Shown: positions 33,462-41,851, numbered from the stretch's first letter. The stretch is DNA of 64,000 nucleotides from Pseudorhodoplanes sp049324435 (GCA_049324435.1 JBMOOQ010000040.1:1-64000), one strand, 5' to 3'. A program made the numbers and translations. Notes: generated from the letters alone by a model not told the origin.

Positions 33462-34382
33462 ATGAGGGTGTTTTTGTTCACTTTCGCGTTTGCCGCGGCC
33501 TTGTCCCACGGCGTCCCTGCATGGGGGCAGGACAAAGGAACGGTCGATCCCAAACCGCTGCCGCCGCTCGCCAATCCCGACGATCCGAAAAATCCGGCGA
33601 AGGACCTGTTCGGCCGCAAGCTGACGCCGGCCAATCTCCAGGCGCGCGCCATCGGCTTTTACTCGCGCGGCTGTCTCGCCGGAGGCATCGCGCTGCCGGT
33701 CAACGGCAAGAACTGGCAGGTCATGCGGCTGTCACGCAATCGCAACTGGGGGCATCCCGAACTGATCGCATTTCTCGAACGCCTCGCCGAGAAGGCGCCG
33801 AAGGTCGGCTGGAGCGGGCTTCTGGTTGGCGATCTCGCGCAGGCGCGTGGCGGGCCGATGCTGACCGGTCATGCCAGTCATCAGATCGGCCTCGATGCCG
33901 ATATCTGGCTTACGCCGATGCCGAACCGCGAGCTGACGCGGCGCGAGCGCGAGGAAATGATGGCAACCAATGTCGTGCGTGCCGACAAGCTCGATATCGA
34001 TCCCAATGTCTGGACCCCCGGCCATCTCGGCATCATCAGAGCTGCTGCGGAGGATCCCAAGGTCGAACGCATTCTTGTCAATGCGGCGATCAAGAAAGCA
34101 TTGTGCCGCGACGCCACGGGCGACCGCTCATGGCTGCACAAGGTACGGCCCTGGTACTGGCACAACTATCACTTCCATATTCGCATCGGATGCCCGAAGG
34201 ATTCGCCCAGCTGCAAGCCGCAGCCGCCGGCCGCGGAGGGCGAGGGCTGCGGCGCCGAACTGGCTTATTGGTTTCAGCCCAAGGTTCTCCGTCCGCCGGA
34301 GCCGCCCTCCGATCGTCCGCGCAAGCACATGACGATGAGCGACCTTCCGGCCGAATGCCGTCAGGTATTGATGGCGGATTAG
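33462..34382 (+). CDS. mepA: Penicillin-insensitive murein endopeptidase MepA
   Basis: A 306-residue exported LAS-family metallopeptidase that cuts D-alanyl-meso-diaminopimelyl bridges of peptidoglycan. Signal peptide to about residue 22. Zinc ligands fall in GHASHQIGLDADIW and in WHNYHFHIRIGCP; cysteines in SRGCLAGG, IGCP, SCKP and GCGAEL fit disulfides. The ATG at 33462 lies 9 nt after AAGAGG; the GTG three codons earlier overlaps that site. It is divergent from the L,D-transpeptidase gene, suggesting joint wall remodelling. Confidence 0.93.
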   Translation: MRVFLFTFAFAAALSHGVPAWGQDKGTVDPKPLPPLANPDDPKNPAKDLFGRKLTPANLQARAIGFYSRGCLAGGIALPVNGKNWQVMRLSRNRNWGHPELIAFLERLAEKAPKVGWSGLLVGDLAQARGGPMLTGHASHQIGLDADIWLTPMPNRELTRREREEMMATNVVRADKLDIDPNVWTPGHLGIIRAAAEDPKVERILVNAAIKKALCRDATGDRSWLHKVRPWYWHNYHFHIRIGCPKDSPSCKPQPPAAEGEGCGAELAYWFQPKVLRPPEPPSDRPRKHMTMSDLPAECRQVLMAD

Positions 34383-34394
34383 CGCAGCACAGGC

Positions 34395-35471
34395 CTAGAT
34401 ATTCTCCGCTTCGATCGCGCGCACCACGGCCTCGGTCACCTGCTTCGTTGTGGCGCGTCCGCCGAGATCCGGTGTATGCAGCGACGGGTCGGCGGTGACC
34501 CGCTCGACCGCTTTCATCAGCCGCGCGGCGGCGGCCTTCTCGCCAAGATGCTCCAGCATCATAACGCCGGTCCAGAACGAGCCAACCGGATTGGCGATCC
34601 CCTTGCCGGTGATGTCGAAGGCCGAGCCGTGGATCGGTTCGAACATCGAAGGGGTGTGCCGTTCCGGATTGAGATTGGCGGTCGGCGCGATGCCGAGCGA
34701 TCCCGCCAGCGCCGCCGCGAGATCGGAAAGAATGTCGGCGTGCAGATTGGTGGCAACGATGGTGTCGAGCGTCTGCGGCCGCAGCGTCATCCGCATGGTC
34801 ATGGCGTCGACCAGCATCTTGTCCCAGGTCACGTCGGGATAATTGCGCGCCACCTCCGCCGCGATATCGTCCCACATCACCATGCCATAGCGCTGCGCAT
34901 TTGACTTCGTCACCACGGTGAGCAGCTTGCGCGGCCGCGAGCGCGCCAGCTCGAACGCAAACCGGATGATACGGGTCACGCCCGGCCGCGTGAACATCGC
35001 GACATCGGTCGCGACCTCTTCCGGCAAGCCCTTGTGCACGCGGCCGCCGACGCCGGCATATTCGCCCTCCGAATTTTCGCGCACGATCACCCAGTCGAGT
35101 TCGGGTCCGCTCACGTTGCGCAAGGGGCTGGTAATGCCCGGCAGGATACGGGTCGGCCGCACATTGGCGTACTGGTCGAGCGGCTGGCAGATCGCAAGCC
35201 GCAAGCCCCACAACGTGATGTGGTCGGGAATGTCGGGCGCGCCGACCGCACCGAAATAGATCGCGTCGAATTTGCGTAGCTGGTCGGCGCCGCCGTCCGG
35301 CATCATCACGCCATGCTTGCGGTAATAGTCGGAACCCCAGTCGAAATGGGTGACGTCGAGGGCAAATCCGCCGTCGCGTTTGGCGCAGGCGGCCAGCACT
35401 TCGAGCCCGGCGGCGATCACCTCCGGGCCGATACCGTCACCGCCGATGGCCGCGATTTTGTGAGTACGCAT
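34395..35471 (-). CDS. Tartrate/D-malate-type dehydrogenase (isopropylmalate dehydrogenase superfamily), copy 1
   Basis: A 358-residue NAD-dependent beta-decarboxylating dehydrogenase. Family motifs include GGDGIGPEV, VRENSEGEYAGVGGR, TKSNAQRYGMVMWD, DAMTMRM and EPIHGSAFDITGKGIANP. The absence of the IPM-specific pocket and the context suggest tartrate, D-malate or another 2-hydroxyacid as substrate. GGAGG stands 6 nt before the ATG. It belongs to a three-gene set with a Bug-type receptor and a paralogous dehydrogenase, separated by an 88-bp palindromic repeat from the receptor gene. Confidence 0.85.
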   Translation of the reverse strand: MRTHKIAAIGGDGIGPEVIAAGLEVLAACAKRDGGFALDVTHFDWGSDYYRKHGVMMPDGGADQLRKFDAIYFGAVGAPDIPDHITLWGLRLAICQPLDQYANVRPTRILPGITSPLRNVSGPELDWVIVRENSEGEYAGVGGRVHKGLPEEVATDVAMFTRPGVTRIIRFAFELARSRPRKLLTVVTKSNAQRYGMVMWDDIAAEVARNYPDVTWDKMLVDAMTMRMTLRPQTLDTIVATNLHADILSDLAAALAGSLGIAPTANLNPERHTPSMFEPIHGSAFDITGKGIANPVGSFWTGVMMLEHLGEKAAAARLMKAVERVTADPSLHTPDLGGRATTKQVTEAVVRAIEAENI

Positions 35472-35491
35472 TCAGAACCTCCAATGGCGAT

Positions 35492-35579
35492 CCGTCATTG
35501 CGAGCGAAAGCGAAGCAAGCCATCTCTGCTGGTTTGATGGTTGTGGATTGCTTCGTCGCCGCGCCCCTCGCAATGACGG
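35492..35579. repeat. 88-bp palindromic intergenic repeat
   Basis: Perfect 13-bp terminal arms, CCGTCATTGCGAG at 35492-35504 and its complement at 35567-35579. The inner sequence also pairs with mismatches (GCGAAGCAAGCCA against TGGATTGCTTCGTCGC). The motif of a GTCATTGCGAG end plus GAAGCAATCCA core is a familiar dispersed repeat of Bradyrhizobium/Rhodopseudomonas-type genomes (family knowledge). It starts 4 bp beyond the receptor gene stop and may stabilise that mRNA end. Confidence 0.85.
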
Positions 35580-35583
35580 TTCT

Positions 35584-36573
35584 TTACTGCACCGTCACGC
35601 CGGCTTTCTTGATCACCGGCACCCACTTGTCGATCTCTTTCGCGACATGCTGGCCGAGCCATTCCGGCGTCCGTTCGTCAGCGGTCGGCAAGTTGGCACC
35701 GAGTTCAAGCAGGCGGCTCTTGGTGTTCGGGTCGTCGAGGGCCTGGCGCGCCGCGGCATTCAGCTTCATGATCACATCTTTCGGTGTGCCTTTCGGCGCG
35801 AATAGCGCATTCCAGCCGACCGCCTGGAACTCCGGCAGTCCCTGCTCCTTCGACGTCGGCACGTCCGGTACCACCGAGATGCGCTCCGGCGTTGCAACGA
35901 CGAGACCCTTTGCCTGCTTGCCCTGAATCGACGGCACCACACCGACGGTCTGGTCGCAGACATAATCGACCTGCCCGCCCAGCAACGCGTTCAGCGCCGG
36001 ACCGGAGCCGCGGAACGGGATATGCGTCGGCTTCACGCCGAGCAGCGAGTCCAGAAACAGGCAGGTCAGATGCGACGTCGCACCGACGCCGCCGGTACCG
36101 TAATTCATCTTGGCGGCGTTCGCCTTCACATAGGCAATGAATTCCTTGAAGTCCTTCACCGGCAGGTCGTTCTTGGCAACCACAAGCATCGGAGTGCCGG
36201 CCGTATTGATGATCGGTTCGAAGTCGGTCCGCGGATCGTAGGCCAGCTTGGGATACAGGCCGACGCTTGCGGCCTGCGTGCCGAGGTTGCCCATGAGAAT
36301 CGTATAGCCGTCGGGGGCCGCATTCTTCGCGCGCGTGACGCCGACGGTGCCGCCGGCTCCCGTGACATTCTCGACCAAAATCTGCTGTTTGAGGATGCGG
36401 CTCATCGGCTCGGCCATGATCCGCGAAATGATGTCGGTCGGACCGCCGGCCGCGAACGGCACGATGATGGTGATCGGGCGTTCGGGATAGTCGGCGAATG
36501 CCGGCGGCGCAGCGGCGAGCAGGCTGGCCGATACGAGCGCGAGCGCTTGGGCAAGGCGGATGATCGATCTCAT
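35584..36573 (-). CDS. Bug-type (TctC) periplasmic substrate-binding protein, orphan
   Basis: A 329-residue extracytoplasmic receptor of the tripartite tricarboxylate transporter family. Signal peptide residues 1-27 (AFADYPERP marks the mature start). Bug motifs: ITIIVPFAAGGPTDIISRI and GAGGTVGVTRAKNAAPDGYT. AGGAGG precedes the ATG by 6 nt. No TctA/TctB membrane genes are adjacent, so it must use a remote permease or act in sensing. Its place between two tartrate/malate-type dehydrogenases suggests a dicarboxylic or hydroxy acid ligand. Confidence 0.92.
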   Translation of the reverse strand: MRSIIRLAQALALVSASLLAAAPPAFADYPERPITIIVPFAAGGPTDIISRIMAEPMSRILKQQILVENVTGAGGTVGVTRAKNAAPDGYTILMGNLGTQAASVGLYPKLAYDPRTDFEPIINTAGTPMLVVAKNDLPVKDFKEFIAYVKANAAKMNYGTGGVGATSHLTCLFLDSLLGVKPTHIPFRGSGPALNALLGGQVDYVCDQTVGVVPSIQGKQAKGLVVATPERISVVPDVPTSKEQGLPEFQAVGWNALFAPKGTPKDVIMKLNAAARQALDDPNTKSRLLELGANLPTADERTPEWLGQHVAKEIDKWVPVIKKAGVTVQ

Positions 36574-36623
36574 GCTGTTCCTCCTGTCGGTTGTGCTTCG
36601 TTTCTTGTTGTTGAGTGCCGGTG

Positions 36624-37688
36624 TTATTTGGCGACCGCGTCAGCGATGATGCGGCCGCATTCGGCCGTGCTTGCGGTGCCGCCGAGATCGCGGGTGCGAG
36701 CCTTCGGATCGGCGAGTGCGACCTCGATCGCTGCAATCACCGCGTCGGCGGCGTCCTTGTGGCCGAGATGATCCAGCATCATCGCCCCTGACCAGATTTG
36801 CCCGATCGGATTGGCGATGCCTTGGCCTGCAATGTCCGGCGCCGAGCCATGCACAGGCTCGAACATGGAGGGAAATTCGCGCTCCGGATTGATATTAGCG
36901 GATGGCGCGATGCCGATCGATCCCGCAACCGCAGGACCGAGATCGGAGAGAATGTCGCCGAACAGGTTGGAGCCGACCACGACATCGAACCAGTCGGGAT
37001 GCTGGACGAAATGTGCGGCGAGGATATCGATATGGAACTGGTCGGCGCGGATATCCGGGTATTGCGCCTTGATCGCAGCAAAGCGCTCGTCCCAGAACGG
37101 CATGGTGTGGACGATGCCGTTGGACTTGGTCGCGGAGGTCACGTGCTTCTTTGGCCGGGTGCGCGCCAGTTCGAAGGCGTAGCGCATCACGCGATCGGTG
37201 CCGCGCCGGGTGAAGACCGATTCCTGCATCGCGGCTTCATGCTCAGTGCCGCGGAACATGCGGCCGCCGATCTCGGAATATTCGCCTTCGACATTCTCGC
37301 GCACGACAAAGAAGTCGATATCCTGCGGACCGCGGCCGGCCAGCGGACTCGTCATGCCGCGCAACACGCGGCACGGGCGCAGGTTCACATATTGCTGGAA
37401 TTCCCGCCGGATCGGGATCAGCAGCCCCCAGAGCGAAATGTGGTCCGGGACACCGGGAAATCCGACCGCGCCGAGAAAGATCGCGTCGTGCTTGCGGATC
37501 AGGTCGAGCCCGCCTTCGGGCATCATGCGGCCGTGCCTTTTGTAGTGTTCGCAACTCCAGTCGAAGCGGTCGAAGGTGAAAGACAGGCCAAAGCGCCGGC
37601 CGGCAGCTTCGAGCACGCGGATGCCCTCGGGCAGCACCTCGTTGCCAATGCCGTCGCCGGGAATGGCGGCAATCCTGTAGGATGTCAT
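36624..37688 (-). CDS. Tartrate/D-malate-type dehydrogenase, copy 2
   Basis: A 354-residue paralogue of the dehydrogenase at 34395. GDGIGNEVLPEG, VRENVEGEYSEIGGR, TKSNGIVHTMPFWDERF and EPVHGSAPDIAGQGIANPIG match the TtuC/DmlA group closely. AAAGGA lies 8 nt before the ATG. It is the first gene of the dehydrogenase-receptor-dehydrogenase run and is divergent from the LysR regulator at 37802, the probable controller. Substrate specificity of the two copies may differ: the segments after HITLWGL and HISLWGL diverge. Confidence 0.88.
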   Translation of the reverse strand: MTSYRIAAIPGDGIGNEVLPEGIRVLEAAGRRFGLSFTFDRFDWSCEHYKRHGRMMPEGGLDLIRKHDAIFLGAVGFPGVPDHISLWGLLIPIRREFQQYVNLRPCRVLRGMTSPLAGRGPQDIDFFVVRENVEGEYSEIGGRMFRGTEHEAAMQESVFTRRGTDRVMRYAFELARTRPKKHVTSATKSNGIVHTMPFWDERFAAIKAQYPDIRADQFHIDILAAHFVQHPDWFDVVVGSNLFGDILSDLGPAVAGSIGIAPSANINPEREFPSMFEPVHGSAPDIAGQGIANPIGQIWSGAMMLDHLGHKDAADAVIAAIEVALADPKARTRDLGGTASTAECGRIIADAVAK

Positions 37689-37801
37689 GTCGCGTCCTTT
37701 CGGTCGGGGACGTAAGCAGAGGCGCGGCCGCGCGCGAAATGCTGTCTCGGCATCATTTGATGCCGGCCGGTCATAAGGCCTCAGGCGAGGTGCGAACGAC
37801 G

Positions 37802-38710
37802 ATGGAACTGGCTTGGCTTGAGGACTTTCTGGCGCTGGCCGACTGCCTGAATTTCTCGCGCGCCGCGGAGCGCCGGAACATGACGCAGCCGGCCTTCAGC
37901 CGCCGCGTCCGCGCCCTTGAAGCCTGGGTCGGCGTCCCGCTGTTTGACCGCGGCAGTCACCGGATCGCGCTGACCCCGGCTGGAACGCAATTCCTGCCGG
38001 TCGCGCATGACGTGCTGCGGCGCCTGTATCAGGTTCGCCAGGAGGCGCTGGACGCGCAGGCGCTCGCCTCGTCTTTGCGATTTGCGTCCACCTTTGCGCT
38101 GTCTCTGACCTTCTTCCCGGCCTGGATGCGCAAACTTGAGGAAACCGTGACCCTGGGCGCGGTCGAACTGATCGCCGACAACATGCAGGCGTGCGAAGCC
38201 CTGATGCTGGCCGGGCAAGCGCAGTTTCTGCTCTGCCACTATCATCCGGCTGCATCGCACAAGCTCGATCCGCAGGATTTTGTCTCCGCGCTGATCGGGC
38301 ATGACGTCCTGGTTCCGCTGACGGCCGCAACGGCCGGCGGTGCGCCACTCTTCTCGCTGCCCGGTGCGCCCGACGATCCCGTTCCGCATCTGGCCTACAG
38401 CGAACGATCGGGCATCGGGCGCATTCTGGCCGCGGTTCGAGCGCGCGAGGCTCCGCCGGTCTGGCTGAAGCCGGTCTTCACATCGCATCTGGCCGTCGCG
38501 CTCAAGAGCATGGCGAGCCACGGTCGCGGGGTTGGCTGGATTCCGGAAAGTCTTGCTGCCGATGACCTTGCTCCCAAGGGCGTTCTGGTGCGCGCGGGCG
38601 ACGAGCGATGGGATATTTCTGTCGAAATCCGGCTGTTTCGCCCGCGTGCGAGACAGAGTGAGCGCGCCGAGAATTTCTGGGCCAGTCTGACGCGGCGGCC
38701 GGAGCCTTGA
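37802..38710 (+). CDS. LysR-family transcriptional regulator
   Basis: A 302-residue LTTR. The N-terminal HTH reads LEDFLALADCLNFSRAAERR, then TQPAFSRRVRALEAWVG and LFDRGSHRIALTPAG; an inducer-binding domain follows. The ATG at 37802 (MELAWLEDF) is the standard start; the upstream open frame is not family-like. It is divergent from the copy-2 dehydrogenase with a 113-bp gap, the classic arrangement for a regulator of the neighbouring catabolic genes. I could not pick out a convincing T-N11-A palindrome in the gap. Confidence 0.92.
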   Translation: MELAWLEDFLALADCLNFSRAAERRNMTQPAFSRRVRALEAWVGVPLFDRGSHRIALTPAGTQFLPVAHDVLRRLYQVRQEALDAQALASSLRFASTFALSLTFFPAWMRKLEETVTLGAVELIADNMQACEALMLAGQAQFLLCHYHPAASHKLDPQDFVSALIGHDVLVPLTAATAGGAPLFSLPGAPDDPVPHLAYSERSGIGRILAAVRAREAPPVWLKPVFTSHLAVALKSMASHGRGVGWIPESLAADDLAPKGVLVRAGDERWDISVEIRLFRPRARQSERAENFWASLTRRPEP

Positions 38711-38714
38711 TGGC

Positions 38715-40016
38715 TCAGGGCGTTTCGAATGCCAGGCCGCGCACGAGGACCATCTGAGTCCGTGCGCTGCCGATACCGAAATCGTCGTCGTTGATCAGAA
38801 CCAGCGTTCCATCGCCGAGGACCGCAATGCCTTCCGTCTTCCCTGCGATCTTTGGAAACTCGGCTGTGTCGAAGCGCAGGGCCTTGCTGACCGGCACAAT
38901 TGCCGCATCGGCGAGATTCGTCAGCTGTTCGAGGGTCGGCTCGGTGCGCGGGTCGTCCCATGGCGTGCCGTAGATGTTGGTCGCCTTGCCGAGATCGATC
39001 TCGTAGAGCTTGGTCGTGGCCTCGGTTCGCTCCAGCACGACAAGATGGTTGGTTCCGACCACGGCCATTTCGCTGATCCGTGGGTCGGACTGATTGTTTG
39101 ACGGATCCCGCCGGAACGTCTTCGGATCGTCCAGCACATAGACGTACTCACCGACGATCTGCATCGATGTGCGTTCGATCTGGAACAGCCGAACGTTGCG
39201 GGACGTCCGGTAGGCCGCGCTGTCAGGGTTTGCCAGCGGGCTTTGCAGCATGAAGAACAGGAAGCGTTCGTCGCGCGACACGGCGAGCGCTTCGATCCCG
39301 CGGTTGAGCTGGCGCTTCGCGAGAATGGCCGGCAGTGAGCCGACAACATCGTAGCGGGCGCCCGCATAGTCCGCTTCGGTACCTTGCGGGACGTGCCGGG
39401 TGATAATGCGCCCGTCGATTGCGACATGCACGATCGAGGGCGCGTTTTCGTCGGAAATCCAGAATGTGCCGTCGGTCAGCCGGATGACGCCTTCTGCGTC
39501 GATTCCATGCACGTCCTGCCGGAGCGGTTTGCCATGTCCATCGAACGGTATTTCCGTCGTGGTGTTGCGGAGCGGGTTGGGCAGCCCGGAAAGCGGGATG
39601 CCGTCACGATCTTTCAGGGTGATGACGTCGGTAATCCGGAAGCTGCCGTGGTCGGTCAGCAGTACGCGGTACAGCGACGGCGCATAGGACGGCGTGAGAT
39701 AAATGCGCGCGTTCTTCGTATCCCGGCAGGCAGGCAACTCCATCTGCGCGACCGATTTGTAGTCCGCGCAGGTGAGGTTGGGGCCCCGGTCTCCGACCGT
39801 CCAGATCACGTTGGGCGGGTCGTCGGGATGGTGAAAGGCGCCGCTGCCGATGCCGACAGACAGGTTCAAGACGCGGCCGTTATCGAAGCGGTATCGTCCC
39901 AGATTGAGCAGGATGTCGTCGCTGGACAATTCGCGGACCGAGATTTCGGCCGCTATCGAGGCTGTGGATAACCCCAGAAGGGCAACGAGCAGAAGGCGAG
40001 AACGCATTGGCGCCAT
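38715..40016 (-). CDS. Phytase-like esterase domain protein
   Basis: A 433-residue exported protein. Hydrophobic signal region at residues 5-20 (LLLVALLGLSTASIA). The body matches 'esterase-like activity of phytase' proteins, with beta-propeller-type segments: VIWTVGDRGPN, DAEGVIRLTDGTFWISDEN, NRGIEALAVSRDERFLFF, KTEGIAVLGDGTLVLINDDDFG. Starts at 40007, 40016 and 40043 are all possible; none has a strong ribosome-binding site, and 40016 was chosen as the middle option. It is convergent with the LysR gene with a 4-bp gap. Substrate unknown. Confidence 0.82.
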   Translation of the reverse strand: MAPMRSRLLLVALLGLSTASIAAEISVRELSSDDILLNLGRYRFDNGRVLNLSVGIGSGAFHHPDDPPNVIWTVGDRGPNLTCADYKSVAQMELPACRDTKNARIYLTPSYAPSLYRVLLTDHGSFRITDVITLKDRDGIPLSGLPNPLRNTTTEIPFDGHGKPLRQDVHGIDAEGVIRLTDGTFWISDENAPSIVHVAIDGRIITRHVPQGTEADYAGARYDVVGSLPAILAKRQLNRGIEALAVSRDERFLFFMLQSPLANPDSAAYRTSRNVRLFQIERTSMQIVGEYVYVLDDPKTFRRDPSNNQSDPRISEMAVVGTNHLVVLERTEATTKLYEIDLGKATNIYGTPWDDPRTEPTLEQLTNLADAAIVPVSKALRFDTAEFPKIAGKTEGIAVLGDGTLVLINDDDFGIGSARTQMVLVRGLAFETP

Positions 40017-40333
40017 CGGTAGCAGGGAACGGATTTGCGCCAACGGCGCAGCTGGCGTTGTCTCACGTTCCCGGCCATGGAGGCAAAGCCTGAAATCAGC
40101 GTTCGGGGCGCCGTTTCGGTCCTGCCGCCAGACTCGCCCTGGCGGGCTTGGGAAACGGCCATCGGCCGTGGCGGTACATCAATTCGTTGAGAAATTATGA
40201 TCGCCGCTGAGCGATCGGGCGGTGGAAAGTCCGGGATTCTGCGCATTTAGTTAACGCAGTGTGGCAATAATGCACTAGTGGCTGTAGTTACACCTCATTA
40301 TCGTGGTTCTGTTGATTCACCTGGGGGCTCCCA

Positions 40334-40447
40334 ATGAAGAAGTGTCTGATGGCAACCGCAGCGGTGCTTGCTCTTTTGAGCGCTGCTGGCTGCACCATGT
40401 ACGGCAAGGCTCCGGTCGGCAAGGCGCCGGTCGTCGCCAAGTACTAA
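40334..40447 (+). CDS. 37-residue lipoprotein-like small protein
   Basis: A very small gene: 37 residues starting MKKCLMATAAVLALLSAAG, with a lipobox-like LSAAGC (Cys20) and a short mature part with the repeat GKAPV-GKAPV ending VVAKY. A GGGGG stretch stands 6 nt upstream of the ATG, and a terminator-like hairpin follows 28 nt after the stop, so it looks like a complete monocistronic unit. It is comparable in size and layout to entericidin-type lipopeptides, but without clear similarity. Function unknown. Confidence 0.7.
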   Translation: MKKCLMATAAVLALLSAAGCTMYGKAPVGKAPVVAKY

Positions 40448-40474
40448 GGCTTTAAGCGCTAAGGCTTGGGTCTA

Positions 40475-40510
40475 GAAAGGGCCGCGCAACCTTCGGCCCC
40501 TTTCTTTCCT
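40475..40510 (+). terminator. Terminator of the small lipoprotein gene
   Basis: GAAAGG-GCCG pairs with CGGC-CCTTTC around a loop of about 9 nt with one bulged C, followed by TTTCTTTCCTATTT. A reasonable intrinsic terminator. Confidence 0.65.
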
Positions 40511-40560
40511 ATTTGCGTTAGTGACCCGGGCCTCGGCTTGGGGCGAGCCTGTTGGTGCAT

Positions 40561-40602
40561 CGAATTCGGCGTATGCGGGTTTTCCCGCATAGGCCGATTT
40601 CG
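40561..40602. other. 19-bp hairpin with TTTT loop, ncRNA candidate
   Basis: 40561-40579 pairs with 40584-40602 with two mismatches around a TTTT tetraloop; the inner 8 bp (TATGCGGG/CCCGCATA) are perfect. On the plus strand it is followed by TGTTTTG, not a clean T-run. It may be a terminator of an upstream small RNA, a processing site or a repeat. Confidence 0.5.
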
Positions 40603-40674
40603 TGTTTTGAGGGCACGGATCGCATATCTATTGTTCGCGGGCCGAATATCGGCCGGTACGTGTTGTGCTTGGCT

Positions 40675-40779
40675 TGCGATGTTCTTTCCTCCGGCGCCTC
40701 CGCCTTCAGACCAAGGCTTAAGCTTGTTTCGGCGCTGGCGAGTGAGGCGCCTCGGCCACGGCGGCGCAGGAACATCGCA
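40675..40779. other. Nested inverted repeats, structured RNA candidate
   Basis: Outer arms TGCGATGTTC (40675-40684) and GAACATCGCA (40770-40779), inner arms GGCGCCTC (40693-40700) and GAGGCGCC (40744-40751), both perfect, define a 105-nt two-stem structure. It ends 85 bp before the next gene and could be a small RNA or a leader element of that gene. Confidence 0.45.
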
Positions 40780-40864
40780 TCGAACCGCGCGATGTGAATC
40801 ACACAGCTTGACTCCAGCTTCCGCCAGCGCGTGAGATGGTTTTGCGCAGCCTTCGGAGAGCGTC

Positions 40865-41851
40865 ATGCAGGTCAAAAATAAACACGGATCAGAGCGTCGC
40901 GCCCGCCCCGCTAAGGCCGCCGCGGTCTTGGCTGCGGCATCTGCCATCTCGATCTACTCCGGGGCCACACTGGCGCAACATGCCGGCCCGGCTCGTTCCG
41001 GCCCTGTGGTCGCTGCGCAGGCGTCTGCGGTGCCTGTGGCCGCAGCGCAGGTTTCGGTTGGTGCGGCTCCCGCTGCGCCAGCCCTGGCTCAGGCTCCTGC
41101 GGCTCAGGCTCCTGCGGCTCAAGCGCCAAGCGGCGGGACCCTTCCGGCGGTCAACGTCAATGCAGAAAAGCCGAAGCAGACAGCGGCCCGGCGCGTCCAG
41201 GGTCCGAAGCGCGAACCCATCAAAATTCCTGTGAACGCGGCCGGCTGCAAAGCCGCGCGTGCGCCCGGCAAGCCCTACTTCATTGAGTTCCGGTCACGGA
41301 CCGCTGTGAGTTACGGCCACACCTTTGTGGTGCATGGCCGGCTCGGTGAGGGCAATCGTTTCGCCAGCTACCAGATCGCCGGTCTGCATCCGAAGGGTGA
41401 CGATCCCGCCGTCTACATGCAGGGCATGATGGTGCCGGTCGAATCCGAAACCGGTCCGTCCTGGGGCGACGAGGACGAGCAGTACCTGACGGCCCGTTTT
41501 TGCGTCACTCTGACCGAGGCCGAATACCGCAAGGCGCTCGCCTATATCAAACATCTGCAGGCGACCAAGAAGACCTGGCACGCCACCACCTATAACTGCA
41601 ACGCCTTCGCCGCCGATATTGCCCGGTATATCGGGCTCGATTCGCCGAACCCGAACATGTATCTGCCGGAAACCTTCATCAAGCGGATGGCCGAATCCAA
41701 TCCGCGCGGCAAGCCGGCCACGCCATTCGCCTCGTTCGGCTTCTCGGGCTTCCAGCAGACTCAGCCGCAGGTCCAGACGCAGCCGCAACGCAAGCCCGCA
41801 CAACGCACGGCCCAGCCCGCGAACGCGACGCAGCAGCCGCGCCAGCAGTAG
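40865..41851 (+). CDS. Secreted protein with possible permuted papain-like fold
   Basis: A 328-residue protein with a twin-basic N-terminus and hydrophobic segment at about residues 18-36, then a long Ala/Pro/Gln-rich linker with AQAPA repeats (60-90). A globular core spans about 120-275, and a Gln/Pro-rich tail follows. In the core, YGHTFVVHGR and TTYNCNAFAADIARYIGL resemble the His-then-Cys order of circularly permuted NlpC/P60 or LRAT-like enzymes. If so, C and H would form the catalytic pair and the target might be peptidoglycan or lipid. That assignment is inference; the gene is otherwise unrecognised. Confidence 0.72.
   Translation: MQVKNKHGSERRARPAKAAAVLAAASAISIYSGATLAQHAGPARSGPVVAAQASAVPVAAAQVSVGAAPAAPALAQAPAAQAPAAQAPSGGTLPAVNVNAEKPKQTAARRVQGPKREPIKIPVNAAGCKAARAPGKPYFIEFRSRTAVSYGHTFVVHGRLGEGNRFASYQIAGLHPKGDDPAVYMQGMMVPVESETGPSWGDEDEQYLTARFCVTLTEAEYRKALAYIKHLQATKKTWHATTYNCNAFAADIARYIGLDSPNPNMYLPETFIKRMAESNPRGKPATPFASFGFSGFQQTQPQVQTQPQRKPAQRTAQPANATQQPRQQ

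Larger units (their letters stand above)
40448..40864. other. Non-coding region rich in secondary structure
   Basis: About 417 bp without a convincing gene. In order it holds the terminator (40475-40510), a long hairpin (40561-40602) and nested inverted repeats (40675-40779). Open frames on both strands have Arg-rich, family-less translations and no ribosome-binding sites. The spacing of the structures would suit one or two small RNAs, but promoters are not evident. Confidence 0.55.

Noticed and set aside
40459..40947. Minus-strand and plus-strand open frames in the structured spacer
   Set aside because: No ribosome-binding sites, no family features and overlap with hairpins; treated as non-coding.
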